Below are positions 25,030 through 34,011 of a stretch of DNA of 50,692 nucleotides, piece after piece. The translations under genes were made by a program, and so were the position numbers. The stretch is from contig JAGBAA010000069.1 in assembly GCA_017939795.1 (NCBI GenBank), forward strand, positions 1 to 50,692. The letters run 5' to 3'. Position 1 is the stretch's first letter. Each line of letters starts with the position of its first letter. This DNA comes from Thermoguttaceae bacterium (GTDB taxonomy: Bacteria > Planctomycetota > Planctomycetia > Pirellulales > Thermoguttaceae). The notes under the pieces were generated by a model. That model was given only the letters and a program-made list of their open reading frames with translations. It had not been told where the DNA came from and searched no databases.

Positions 25030-25944
25030 ATGGACGTTCAGGAAACCGGAAAGAGCACGGAAACCATTTCGCTGCCGTCGGAAAATGTTCAGGAACGGAC
25101 TGTTTTTCAGGACTGGATCTGGATGTTTACGGAACTTCTTGGATTTCGGGAACTGATCTGGCAAATGCTCCTTCGGGATCTTCGTCTCCGGTACAAACAG
25201 GCCGCCATGGGGATCCTGTGGGCCATTTTTGTGCCGGTAATGGTCGTTTTCAGCGGAAGTGTTTTGAAATTCGTCATGGCGACGATCGCCGGTCAGCCGC
25301 TGGAACTCAGCACCTTTACCGGCATGAGCGTCAAGGCTCTCGGCTGGGCATTTTTTCTCGGCATTCTGAACAATGGAGCCAATTCACTGCTGGGGAACAT
25401 CAACCTCATCACGAAGATCTACTTTCCGCGAGAGGCCATCATCATTTCAGGAATGCTCGTTCAGTTTTTTGACTCCTTCGTAGGCAGTCTCGTTTTAGCG
25501 TGCCTGCTCGTTTCCGTCGGAGCGGTCTGCTGGACGTGGAATCTTCTCTGGATCCCACTCCTCGTTTTCCTGCTGGGATGCATGGCTCTGGGGTTGGGAA
25601 TGTTTCTCAGCTGCGCAATGGTCTTTTACCGAGACGTCAAGTACATTCTGTCGGTCTTCACCAGCTTTGGAATGTTCTTCACGCCGATTTTCTTTGAAGT
25701 GAATCAGCTTGGCCCTAAACTGTCGCCCATCATGCTTCTGAATCCGGTCGCTCCGCTTCTGGAGGGACTGCGTCTTTCCATCGTTTGCGGACACGATCTC
25801 CTTCAGCCGCTTTACGATGCGCAGGGGGTGCTGGAATGGCATCCGGGATTTCTGCTCTACGCGGCAGTTTTTTCGATCCTCTGCCTGCTTATCTCGTGGC
25901 GCTATTTCCACCTGAAAGAGAAACTGTACGCAGAATTCATCTGA
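25030..25944 (+). CDS. ABC-2-type polysaccharide/lipid-linked exporter permease, 304 aa
   Basis: Integral membrane subunit of a Wzm/TagG-like ABC exporter. The cytosolic N-terminus carries the signature L-L-R-D-L-R-L-R-Y-K-Q-A-A-M-G-I-L-W near 47-64. Six hydrophobic segments follow (about 66-85, 105-130, 142-165, 175-195, 205-225, 270-290). These permeases export O-antigen, teichoic acid or capsular chains across the inner membrane with a partner ATPase. The ATPase gene, normally adjacent, is absent: hisD precedes and uvrB follows. It is therefore an orphan here, with the partner probably encoded elsewhere. It may share the hisD transcript. Confidence 0.82.
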   Translation: MDVQETGKSTETISLPSENVQERTVFQDWIWMFTELLGFRELIWQMLLRDLRLRYKQAAMGILWAIFVPVMVVFSGSVLKFVMATIAGQPLELSTFTGMSVKALGWAFFLGILNNGANSLLGNINLITKIYFPREAIIISGMLVQFFDSFVGSLVLACLLVSVGAVCWTWNLLWIPLLVFLLGCMALGLGMFLSCAMVFYRDVKYILSVFTSFGMFFTPIFFEVNQLGPKLSPIMLLNPVAPLLEGLRLSIVCGHDLLQPLYDAQGVLEWHPGFLLYAAVFSILCLLISWRYFHLKEKLYAEFI

Positions 25945-26044
25945 TGCCATTCGTCCGGGCGAAATCTTTCGTCAAAAGAAACGGAAGCTCACGGACTTTT
26001 TCAGATTTTAAGGTGGAAATTTTCAAAATTCACCGTCCGGGGGG

Positions 26045-26073
26045 TAGCGTAAAAAGACGTTTTGTGCTATACT
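26045..26073 (+). promoter_or_regulatory. Possible uvrB promoter
   Basis: TATACT (26068-26073) is a good -10, but the region about 17 bases upstream (TAGCG near 26045-26049) is a poor -35. It is placed correctly, about 100 bases before ATG 26173. Confidence 0.35.
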
Positions 26074-26172
26074 GAAAACGTTCCTGTTTTGTTGCGGAGT
26101 GTCCGCACATCAGGTCCCATTTTGGAGATCCTGTACCTTGGATCCCGCGTTTTTATTTCCCCGAACTTTTCC

Positions 26173-28251
26173 ATGCCAGAATTTCAGCTCGTTTCCCCAT
26201 TTCAGCCGTCAGGTGACCAGCCGCAGGCGATCCAGAAACTCGTTGACGGGATCCGCGCCGGTGAGAAAGTCCAGAATCTGATGGGCGTCACCGGCTCCGG
26301 AAAGACGTTCACCATGGCAAACATCATCCAGCAGATCCAGCGTCCGACGCTCGTCATGTCGCACAACAAGACGCTCGCGGCACAGCTTTTCTCGGAATTC
26401 AAGCAATTTTTTCCGCATAATGCCGTCACGTATTTCGTCAGCTACTATGATTACTATCAGCCGGAAGCCTACATTCCGCAGCGCGACATCTACATTGAAA
26501 AAGATGCGGCAGTGAATCAGGAGATCGACCGGCTGCGTCTCGCGACGACCAGTGCACTGGTGAGCCGGCGCGACGTGATCGTCGTGGCGAGTGTTTCGTC
26601 CATTTATGGTCTGGGTTCTCCGAGCGACTACAAAAAGATGGTCTTCACGCTTTCGGTAGACGACATTCTGGATCGGGATGAATTTCTCGCAAAACTCGTG
26701 GAGATCCAGTACGAGCGGAACGATACGGACCTGGATTCCGGGAAATTTCGTGCGCGCGGCGACTGCGTGGAGATCTTTCCGACGTACGAGGAATTCGCAT
26801 TCCGCGTCGAATTCTGGGGAGACACGGTGGAGCAGATCTCCATCATCGACCCGACGTCCGGAGAAGTCTGTGAGCGGCTTCAGACTTTAAGTATCTATCC
26901 GGCCAAACATTTCGTCCTTCCGGAAGAAAAGATCGAAGACGCATTGGTGAAGATCCGGCGTGAACTTTCTGCGCAGCTTGAATACTTCAAGGATCAGGGG
27001 AAACTTCTGGAGGCACAGCGTCTTTCGGCACGCACGCGCTACGATATGGAAATGCTTCAGCAGGTCGGCTACTGTCCGGGAGTCGAGAACTACAGTCAGC
27101 CGCTTTCCGGACGCGAACCGGGAAGTGCGCCGGATACGCTCTTCAGCTTTTTCCCGGACGACTACCTTCTTTTCGTGGACGAATCGCACGTGACGGTCCC
27201 GCAGATCCGCGGGATGCAGACGGCAGACAGAAACCGCAAAAAGACGCTCGTGGAACACGGATTCCGCCTTCCAAGCGCGATGGATAATCGACCGCTGACG
27301 TTTGATGAATGGGAGGAACGGGTCAATCAGGTCGTCTACGTCTCCGCGACGCCGGGACCGTACGAGCTGGCGCAGACTCAGGGACGGTACGTGGAACAGA
27401 TCATTCGGCCGACGGGACTTCTGGATCCGATCATCGAAGTAGTTCCCGCGACGGCGTGCGATGCCGGAGGATCTGCCGTCTCCCCGATCGCCTCGCCGGG
27501 ACAGGTGCCTCACCTTCTGGAGCAGGTCCGCGAGCGTGCGGCAAAAGGCGAGCGTGTACTGGTCACGACACTGACGAAACGGCTTGCGGAAGATCTTTCC
27601 GACTATTTCCTGAAGAAAAACGTACGGTGCAAGTGGCTCCACAGCGAACTGGATGCCTTTGAGCGCGTGGAACTCCTGCGGGAACTGCGGGAAGGAAAAT
27701 TTGACGTCCTCGTCGGCGTGAACCTCCTGCGTGAAGGTCTTGATCTTCCGGAAGTCTCGCTGGTCGCCATTCTGGATGCGGATAAAGAGGGGTTCCTGCG
27801 CAGCGAAACCTCGCTCATGCAGACGATCGGACGAAGTGCGCGAAACGTCAACGCCAAAGTCATCCTCTACGCCGACAAGATCACGGAAGCCATGCGTCAC
27901 GCCATCGACGAAACCGCCCGGCGCCGTGAACTCCAGCATCAGTTCAATGAAGCGCACGGCATTACGCCTCAGACGATCCAGAAGAACATTCACCGCGGGA
28001 TCGAAAAGGAAGCGGAAGCATTCCGGCACGCAAATGCCGCGATCGGCCGCAAAAACGAGGATCAGATCGTTACGGAACAGTATATTTCGGAACTTGAAGC
28101 CGAGATGATGGAAGCGGCTGAAAAGCTGGAATTTGAGCGAGCCGCCGCGATCCGCGACAGGATCTCTAAACTGCGCGAACAGATCGGCGCGGCCGTTTCC
28201 GAAGTGAAGGAGACCGCGCCGAAAAAGAGACGCCGACGCTCCAAAGCATGA
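26173..28251 (+). CDS. uvrB: Excinuclease ABC subunit B, 692 aa
   Basis: Damage-verifying helicase-like subunit of nucleotide excision repair. ATG 26173 gives M-P-E-F-Q-L-V-S-P-F-Q-P-S-G-D-Q-P, the standard UvrB start; upstream in-frame codons would be in the promoter. Walker A is G38-V-T-G-S-G-K-T45. The beta-hairpin has Y-Y-D-Y-Y-Q-P-E-A-Y near 92-101, Walker B-like D-E-S-H lies near 337, motif VI is near L-L-R-E-G-L-D-L-P-E-V, and the C-terminal UVR domain (E-L-E-A-E-M-M-E-A-A-E-K-L) binds UvrC. The tail is basic (K-K-R-R-R-R-S-K-A). No Shine-Dalgarno is evident. Confidence 0.96.
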   Translation: MPEFQLVSPFQPSGDQPQAIQKLVDGIRAGEKVQNLMGVTGSGKTFTMANIIQQIQRPTLVMSHNKTLAAQLFSEFKQFFPHNAVTYFVSYYDYYQPEAYIPQRDIYIEKDAAVNQEIDRLRLATTSALVSRRDVIVVASVSSIYGLGSPSDYKKMVFTLSVDDILDRDEFLAKLVEIQYERNDTDLDSGKFRARGDCVEIFPTYEEFAFRVEFWGDTVEQISIIDPTSGEVCERLQTLSIYPAKHFVLPEEKIEDALVKIRRELSAQLEYFKDQGKLLEAQRLSARTRYDMEMLQQVGYCPGVENYSQPLSGREPGSAPDTLFSFFPDDYLLFVDESHVTVPQIRGMQTADRNRKKTLVEHGFRLPSAMDNRPLTFDEWEERVNQVVYVSATPGPYELAQTQGRYVEQIIRPTGLLDPIIEVVPATACDAGGSAVSPIASPGQVPHLLEQVRERAAKGERVLVTTLTKRLAEDLSDYFLKKNVRCKWLHSELDAFERVELLRELREGKFDVLVGVNLLREGLDLPEVSLVAILDADKEGFLRSETSLMQTIGRSARNVNAKVILYADKITEAMRHAIDETARRRELQHQFNEAHGITPQTIQKNIHRGIEKEAEAFRHANAAIGRKNEDQIVTEQYISELEAEMMEAAEKLEFERAAAIRDRISKLREQIGAAVSEVKETAPKKRRRRSKA

Positions 28252-28333
28252 CGTCCCTCCAAGCCCCGCCCCGCATTTTTTCAACAGAATCCACCACCCC
28301 ACCAACCCTCCAATACGAGAGAAAGGTCAGATC

Positions 28334-29251
28334 ATGAAAAATGGTTTTCCGGCACTGAAACAGAGTTTCGTTTGGGCGGCGTCCGCCCTATTGGCTTCTT
28401 CAGCCCTTTTGGCGGGGACGCTTTCCGCACAAAACGCAGGAGACGGTCCCGCCATGGATCCTGAGCAGAAGTACTGGCATCCGGTCACGCAGACCGGCCC
28501 GCAGTTCACTCCGGTCAAGACGCCGTTTCCCCTGATGGACTGCCATATCCATCTCCGCGGCGGCATGACGACTGGAAAGGCGATCGCGCGGCAGAAGCTC
28601 ATCGGCATCGAGTCAGCGATCCTGGAAAATTCCGGACGGGAATGGCCTCTGTGCAATGACGCGGCACTCCAGGCGTTCATTTCATTCAACCGGCTGGAAA
28701 TGGAAAAGGAAAACGTCCGCATCCCGATCGGCATGCAGGTCAATGACCGCGACTGGTTCACGTATTTCAGCCCGGAAGTGCTCAAGCAGCTGGATTTTGT
28801 GCTTGCGGACACGATGATCATGAACGACGCGAAAGGACGCCCGGTACGTCTCTGGCAGTCGGAAAAGTTCGTCATCGATGATGAGGAAGCGTGGATGGAA
28901 CGGTATTTCGCGCACACGATGCAGGTCCTCGGCGAGCCGATCACGATTTTGGCCAATCCGACGTACCTTCCCCAACAGCTTGCCGACCGCTACGAGCATT
29001 TCTGGACAGAAGAACGGATGAATGCGGTCATTGAGCTCGCGGTGAAAAAAGGCGTCGCGCTGGAGATCCAGGCCGGTTCCGCATTTCCGAGCGAAAAATT
29101 CATCCGAATGGCGAAGAAAGCCGGCGCGAAATTCTCGGTCGGCACGAACAATTTCGGGGAAGAAGAGATCCCGATGGACCGGTGGTTTGAAATGATCGAA
29201 CGCTGCGGTCTCGAAGAGAAGGACCTTCTCCGCATTCCGGTTTCCCGATGA
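28334..29251 (+). CDS. Exported amidohydrolase-like (TIM-barrel) protein, 305 aa
   Basis: ATG 28334 follows GAGAGAAAGG. Residues 1-32 are a signal peptide ending L-S-A-Q. The mature protein shows the metal-site motif D-C-H-I-H-L near 68-73, typical of amidohydrolase/PHP-type barrels. It also has I-L-A-N-P-T and a late F-S-V-G-T-N-N-F-G segment where a second metal or substrate site would lie. Planctomycetes have many exported proteins of this type, probably hydrolases or lactonases; the substrate is not predictable. It is a single gene between uvrB and a 365-base gap. Confidence 0.65.
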   Translation: MKNGFPALKQSFVWAASALLASSALLAGTLSAQNAGDGPAMDPEQKYWHPVTQTGPQFTPVKTPFPLMDCHIHLRGGMTTGKAIARQKLIGIESAILENSGREWPLCNDAALQAFISFNRLEMEKENVRIPIGMQVNDRDWFTYFSPEVLKQLDFVLADTMIMNDAKGRPVRLWQSEKFVIDDEEAWMERYFAHTMQVLGEPITILANPTYLPQQLADRYEHFWTEERMNAVIELAVKKGVALEIQAGSAFPSEKFIRMAKKAGAKFSVGTNNFGEEEIPMDRWFEMIERCGLEEKDLLRIPVSR

Positions 29252-29616
29252 ATGCAATTTTGAAATCTTTCAAGAAAGGAGTGCGTCTTGAAATTTCCCC
29301 AAAGATCATGTTTCAGGAATTCCATATTTCGCGGTCCATTTTCGCGTTTCCTTTTTCTGAAACTCCTGATTTTCCGTACTCCATTCCTTCCGCATGAATT
29401 CAGCCAATAGGCAAGAATTCCATCCAGAAAACAGCACCACCGTCATTCTGTCCGGGATATTGGGCAGAATGACGCACGATGTGTTTTCTTTCAGACTCCT
29501 TTTTTCGTAAAATCAGGTCGATTCCGGAGACGTCGTCTTGACTTTTTTTAAAATTCGAGTACCATTAAATAGAATGAGTTTGATTTTTTGCTGACTTTCG
29601 AAAAGGTGTCCTGCTG
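29252..29616. other. Gene-free stretch before the protease operon, with one strong hairpin
   Basis: GTCATTCTG(T)CC (29442-29453) pairs almost perfectly with GGGCAGAATGAC (29462-29473) around GGGATATT. It may terminate upstream transcription, but no long T run follows. TTGACT at 29538 is a plausible -35 without a well-spaced -10. Nothing else can be supported. Confidence 0.45.
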
Positions 29617-31683
29617 ATGAAACGTAAATCGTTTTTTTCTGCCATTTTTTCGCTCTTTGCTCTGAGCCTTCCTGTTTTTGGACTGGGGGAAGTGTTTTTT
29701 TCCGCGTTCGTTTCGGCAAATGAGCCTGAAGTGTCTCTGAAAGTCCCTCTGGAAAAACTCAAGGAAGAAGAGCGTGCACAGATCCAGCTTCTGGAACGCC
29801 TGACGCCTTCACTGGTCGCGATCTATCCGCGAGACGGCAGTTCCGGAGGTTCGGGAGTTTTGATCTCGGACGACGGTTTCGTCCTGACCAATTTTCACGT
29901 CGTTCAGCCATGCGGTACCTGGATGAAATGCGGTCTTTCCGACGGCTGTGTCTACCATGCGGTCGTCGTGGGACTGGATCCGGTCGGTGACGCTGCGCTC
30001 ATCCGGATCCTTCCGGAAGTTCAGGCCGGAGTACCGAATGACCGGAAAGAGGGGGAGCCGAAGCGTTTCATTCCGGCAGTCTTTGGCGACAGCGATGCCG
30101 TCCGGCAGGGAGATCCCGTCTGGGTTTTGGGCAATCCGTTTGGTTTTCAGGAGGATTTCTCTCCCACGATCTCTCAAGGGATCGTTTCCGGAACGCACCG
30201 CTACCAGTTCCCGGCAGGGACCTTTCTGGAATATGCAGACTGCATTCAGGTCGACGCGCCGGTCAACCCCGGCAATTCGGGAGGTCCCCTCTTTAACGCA
30301 AACGGCGAGCTGATCGGGATCAACGGTCGATGCTCGTTTGAGAAACGAGGAAGGATCAACGTAGGAGTCGGATACGCGATTTCAAGCAATCAGCTCCGTT
30401 TTTTCCTCAGCCATCTCCGGGCAGGGAGGCTTCTTGACCACGCGACACTTGGTGCCAGGATCGCCTCGGATTCCCTGGGGCGTCCCCGAGTGGACGAGCT
30501 TCTTGAAGATTCCGAAGCGGCATTGCGCGGTCTGGATATTCAGGATCGGATCCTTTCGTTTGGGAACCGGCCGATCCTGACGGCAAATGATTTCAAAAAT
30601 GCGCTCGGGATCTATCCAAAGGGATGGATCGTTCCGATCGAGTTCGCGCGTGAGTCGGGCAATTCCCGGGAAACGCACACGATCCGCGTTCGGCTCGACG
30701 GCGTGCATTCCAATGCGGAACTGCGTGAATTTTTGGCGCATGCGTTTCCCGACGATCAGAAAGATCCCATGAAAAATCCTGATGGGAAAGGCGAAGATCC
30801 CCTGAAAAAAGACGGACAGCAGCCAATCCCCCCAATGCAGACCCCGGAAATGGAGGAGATGCAGAAAATGGCGGAGGTCTTCGCGTTTTTAAATGAGACT
30901 CCGCCAGAGATCGAGGCCGTTTACGAAAAAAGAGACGGTTTCGTGAACTTCTACTTCAACCGTCTGGAAATGGAGCGGATCTGGAAAGCGTCCGCTGCGG
31001 CATTCACGGCAGATGGTGAATTCACTTTTCCTGCGCACCTGGCAGGGAAAAACCTGGCCGAGCAGCCGATCCGGATCGAGTTTCTGGAAGGAAAGACGCT
31101 CCTGAAGTCGGAATCTCTCGATATACTTTGGGAACATGACGGAGACTTTACCCGGCAGCCGACTCCGCCGGAAAGTCAATATCTTCTGCCCGGCCTGACT
31201 CTGTGGAAGGAGTTGATGCAGCACGGTCCGGAAGCACTGGGCTTGACCTGTTTTGGAGAGTCGCCGCTCCCATTTACCGACGGAAATACGCAGGATGAGG
31301 AACTTTTCGACGTACTGGAAGGGAACGTCGGTGGTCTTGACGTCCGTTTCTTTTTCACGAAAAGTCCTCAAAATCAGCCGGTCGAGTTAAGGCAGCTCGA
31401 ACTGGATCCCATGGATGGTGCGCTGCCATGGGAGTTCCGTTTTGAGAACTGGCGCAAAACGCCTGAAGGTTTTTGGCCTGAGAAGATCCAAATTTTCGCC
31501 AACGGTACCATCTTTGAGACCCTGACTCTGGAGAATGAAATCTCCCGGACTTCCGAAACGAAAACGGCTCTTCCGACAGAAAACGGAGCGATTTCGGGAA
31601 AGGACGGAGCAGCTCCGAAAATGTCCTTATCTTCAGCAGAAGAGCAAAACGCAAACATTCAGAATACGGAGACCGCAAAATGA
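29617..31683 (+). CDS. Exported trypsin-like serine protease with PDZ domain (HtrA/DegP-like), 688 aa
   Basis: The signal peptide covers residues 1-34 (ends V-S-A-N). The S1C protease domain runs about 55-270 with catalytic triad H94 (T-N-F-H-V-V), D125 (V-G-D-A-A-L) and S221 (N-P-G-N-S-G-G-P-L). A PDZ domain follows at about 275-370. A C-terminal extension of about 300 residues, partly low-complexity near 385-405, has no recognised domain and may bind partners. Role: periplasmic quality control or regulated proteolysis. Its last four bases overlap the start of a second, catalytically dead paralogue-like gene (ATGA, 31680-31683), implying coupled translation and probably one complex. Confidence 0.88.
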   Translation: MKRKSFFSAIFSLFALSLPVFGLGEVFFSAFVSANEPEVSLKVPLEKLKEEERAQIQLLERLTPSLVAIYPRDGSSGGSGVLISDDGFVLTNFHVVQPCGTWMKCGLSDGCVYHAVVVGLDPVGDAALIRILPEVQAGVPNDRKEGEPKRFIPAVFGDSDAVRQGDPVWVLGNPFGFQEDFSPTISQGIVSGTHRYQFPAGTFLEYADCIQVDAPVNPGNSGGPLFNANGELIGINGRCSFEKRGRINVGVGYAISSNQLRFFLSHLRAGRLLDHATLGARIASDSLGRPRVDELLEDSEAALRGLDIQDRILSFGNRPILTANDFKNALGIYPKGWIVPIEFARESGNSRETHTIRVRLDGVHSNAELREFLAHAFPDDQKDPMKNPDGKGEDPLKKDGQQPIPPMQTPEMEEMQKMAEVFAFLNETPPEIEAVYEKRDGFVNFYFNRLEMERIWKASAAAFTADGEFTFPAHLAGKNLAEQPIRIEFLEGKTLLKSESLDILWEHDGDFTRQPTPPESQYLLPGLTLWKELMQHGPEALGLTCFGESPLPFTDGNTQDEELFDVLEGNVGGLDVRFFFTKSPQNQPVELRQLELDPMDGALPWEFRFENWRKTPEGFWPEKIQIFANGTIFETLTLENEISRTSETKTALPTENGAISGKDGAAPKMSLSSAEEQNANIQNTETAK

Positions 31684-32828
31684 GAGATTGCCCGCATTTT
31701 CCTGATTTTAGTCCGGTTCCCCGAATACTAGGCGTCGGTTTCCTTGCTGGTATGATTTCGCTGGGAGGAATGGCCTCTGCTCGTGCACTGGATGAAATGC
31801 CGGTCGGAGCAGATCCGGCAAATGACGGAGGCCCCTCCGCACTCTCTGCTCATGCCGAAAGTGCAGCACTTTTGGATCTCTCTCAACCTTCCGCAGATCT
31901 CCAAAACCGAATGGTCAAAATCTATGGAGCCGGCGGTTTTGCAGAAATGGAAGAGTATCAGAGCGGTTTTTTCATCTCGCAGGACGGCCTGATCGCGACC
32001 GTGTTCAGTCCGGTACTGAATGCAGACTCTCTGGAGTGCGTCCTTTTCGACGGTTCCCGATTTGAAGCGGAACTGCTTGGGATCGAGCCGACGCTGGAGA
32101 TCGCGCTGTTGAAGATCGAGAAGAACGGCCTTCCATACTTCGACCTTTCCAGGAATGCCGATGCAGCAAAAGAACGGGTTCTTGATGGACTCCCCGTTTT
32201 GGCACTGAGCAATCTGTTTGGCGTCGCCGTCGGCAGCGAGCCGGTCTCTGTTCAGGCTGGAAATATCTCCGCCACGACTCGGCTGAATGCTTCCCGGCGT
32301 GCGTTTGAGACGCAATATCGCGGAAAAGTCTACGTTTTGGACTTCACGACAAACAATCCGGGCGCAGCTGGCGGTGCACTTGTTTCTGCGGACGGGAAAC
32401 GGCTTTACGGGATGCTCGGCAAAGAGCTTCAGGATGCACAGACTGGATGCTGGCTGAATTTCGCGCTCCCGGTTTCGATACTGAATGAAGGCGTCCGAAA
32501 TATCCAGTCCGGAGATGCGCAAACTCTCGCGGCCATGGGACGCGATGCACGGATCCGGCCGGAACGAGCTTTGCGTCTCAATGAGCTGGGGATCGTGATG
32601 GTTCCGGAGATCACGGCGAGGACCCCCGCATTCGTGGATGCTGTCTCGGAAAATTCCCGGGCGTCCCGGACGGATCTGCGCCCCGACGACCTCATTCTGT
32701 ACTGGAACGGCCAACTGATCCAGTCGATTGAAGAACTTGAACAGGAGCTGGATTTCACGGACTGGGAAGATCCGGTCCGCGTATCGGTCCTGCGAAATGG
32801 GGAACTGCTGGAGATCGAAATTCCGTAA
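31680..32828 (+). CDS. Exported pseudoprotease of the HtrA fold with C-terminal PDZ-like domain, 382 aa
   Basis: Starts at ATG 31680, overlapping the protease gene by four bases. A hydrophobic signal segment lies at about 14-36. Residues 75-265 align with the chymotrypsin fold of the preceding protease, but each catalytic position is replaced: His position S110 (A-T-V-F-S-P-V), Asp position E140 (P-T-L-E-I-A-L-L), Ser position A230 (N-P-G-A-A-G-G-A-L). The fold-defining G-G and N-P-G frame is kept. A PDZ-like domain ends the protein (about 300-382, D-D-L-I-L-Y-W-N-G). It is probably a regulatory or scaffold subunit of the active protease; that is inference from the overlap and loss of triad. 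A strong bidirectional terminator follows. Confidence 0.82.
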   Translation: MRDCPHFPDFSPVPRILGVGFLAGMISLGGMASARALDEMPVGADPANDGGPSALSAHAESAALLDLSQPSADLQNRMVKIYGAGGFAEMEEYQSGFFISQDGLIATVFSPVLNADSLECVLFDGSRFEAELLGIEPTLEIALLKIEKNGLPYFDLSRNADAAKERVLDGLPVLALSNLFGVAVGSEPVSVQAGNISATTRLNASRRAFETQYRGKVYVLDFTTNNPGAAGGALVSADGKRLYGMLGKELQDAQTGCWLNFALPVSILNEGVRNIQSGDAQTLAAMGRDARIRPERALRLNELGIVMVPEITARTPAFVDAVSENSRASRTDLRPDDLILYWNGQLIQSIEELEQELDFTDWEDPVRVSVLRNGELLEIEIP

Positions 32829-32850
32829 ACGTCTCCTCAAAGAGCCGAAA

Positions 32851-32888
32851 AAAGTTCCGCAGCCCCGAAAGTTTGCGGAACTTTTTTT
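32851..32888. terminator. Bidirectional terminator between the pseudoprotease and DUF1559 genes
   Basis: AGTTCCGCA (32853-32861) pairs with TTGCGGAACT, followed by seven T on the plus strand. On the minus strand the same stem is followed by six T. Confidence 0.8.
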
Positions 32889-32924
32889 GTTGAAGACGGT
32901 TGAGCATATGCATCCTGAGCGTTT

Positions 32925-33914
32925 TTAGATACCCGGAACATGCACGACTTTTCCGTCAGCACGCGCTCCAAGACGCTGGTGGACCATCTGATCGATCGAA
33001 TAGGAGATCCGATGGACGGCACCGTCCGCCATGACCATCCCCATGGAACCGGCATGCGCACTGCCGAAAATGTACTTCAACCCGGCATATCCGCGGCGAT
33101 CCTGCATCGGAATGTTGACTGCATCGCGCAGCGTATCCCAGTCGCATCCGCTCATCCCCGTATTATCGTCAACGTTCCCGACATTACAGGGTTCGTATCC
33201 TTCAGGCTGGATATACTTTTCGCCGACCAGATAAGTATTCGAAGTCCCGTCCGTCACGTCTGTGTCGGAAAGTTCACTGCAGATGAAGAACATCCCGCCT
33301 TTATCCGTGAACTCAGCAAGTTTACGAAGTGCTTCACCGGAACTTCCGTAGTTCGGCCGATTGTATCCATTGGTCCAGCCGGCAGAATCGCTGGAGACAA
33401 CGATATGATTGCCGTGATTTCCACTATAGTCGATCTTCACCCCCTGCTTCATCGAATTGCAGTTTTCGTCCGGGGAAGAAATGACCGGATACAGCTTCGC
33501 CTTTCGCCGAGACGGACAATAGTAGATACTATGGATCGTCTGGCACACTTCCGTCGCCTTTCTCTTCTGCTCACCGGACGGAGTACCGCGGTCGCCGTCC
33601 GCAGGATGCATCCAGAGCGTATTCATTTCCAGATGCGGCATCATGGAACAGATCCAGCCCCCCGGCTGGTCGGCACCCGCACCGCGGTCCGGATCCAACA
33701 CAAAATCAAAATACCATCCCCCGCCGGGATAGCAGCCGTTCGTCGCGATATGCGACTGACTTGCCGTCCCAAACTGTTTCAGATTGTTCGTGCATTGAAT
33801 CTGTCTGGCCGCCTCTCGCGCCTGCTGGACTGCCGGAAGCAAAAGCCCCATCAGCATTCCAATGATCGCGATGACGACCAAAAGTTCTACGAGCGTAAAT
33901 CCTTTTGTTTTCAT
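32925..33914 (-). CDS. DUF1559 protein with type IV pilin-like leader, 329 aa
   Basis: ATG 33914 is chosen for GGTGGAGAG just upstream. The prepilin leader is M-K-T-K-G with cleavage before F-T-L-V-E-L-L-V-V-I-A-I-I-G, followed by the family signature L-L-P-A-V-Q-Q-A-R-E-A-A-R. The C-terminal domain has the DUF1559 ending H-A-G-S-M-G-M-V-M-A-D-G-A-V near 300. Such proteins are abundant in planctomycetes and are thought to be pseudopilin-like exported proteins of unknown role. It lies 97 bases after a paralogue on the same strand, with a leader hairpin at 33938-33958, and is probably co-transcribed with it. Confidence 0.9.
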   Translation of the reverse strand: MKTKGFTLVELLVVIAIIGMLMGLLLPAVQQAREAARQIQCTNNLKQFGTASQSHIATNGCYPGGGWYFDFVLDPDRGAGADQPGGWICSMMPHLEMNTLWMHPADGDRGTPSGEQKRKATEVCQTIHSIYYCPSRRKAKLYPVISSPDENCNSMKQGVKIDYSGNHGNHIVVSSDSAGWTNGYNRPNYGSSGEALRKLAEFTDKGGMFFICSELSDTDVTDGTSNTYLVGEKYIQPEGYEPCNVGNVDDNTGMSGCDWDTLRDAVNIPMQDRRGYAGLKYIFGSAHAGSMGMVMADGAVHRISYSIDQMVHQRLGARADGKVVHVPGI

Positions 33915-34011
33915 TTTCTCTCCACCCACCTGAGGCGGCGTTTCTATTTTGAAAACGCAAAAAAAACAACATTCCTGTGTTTCTTACTGTTTTTTGAAAA
34001 TTTCCGACAGA

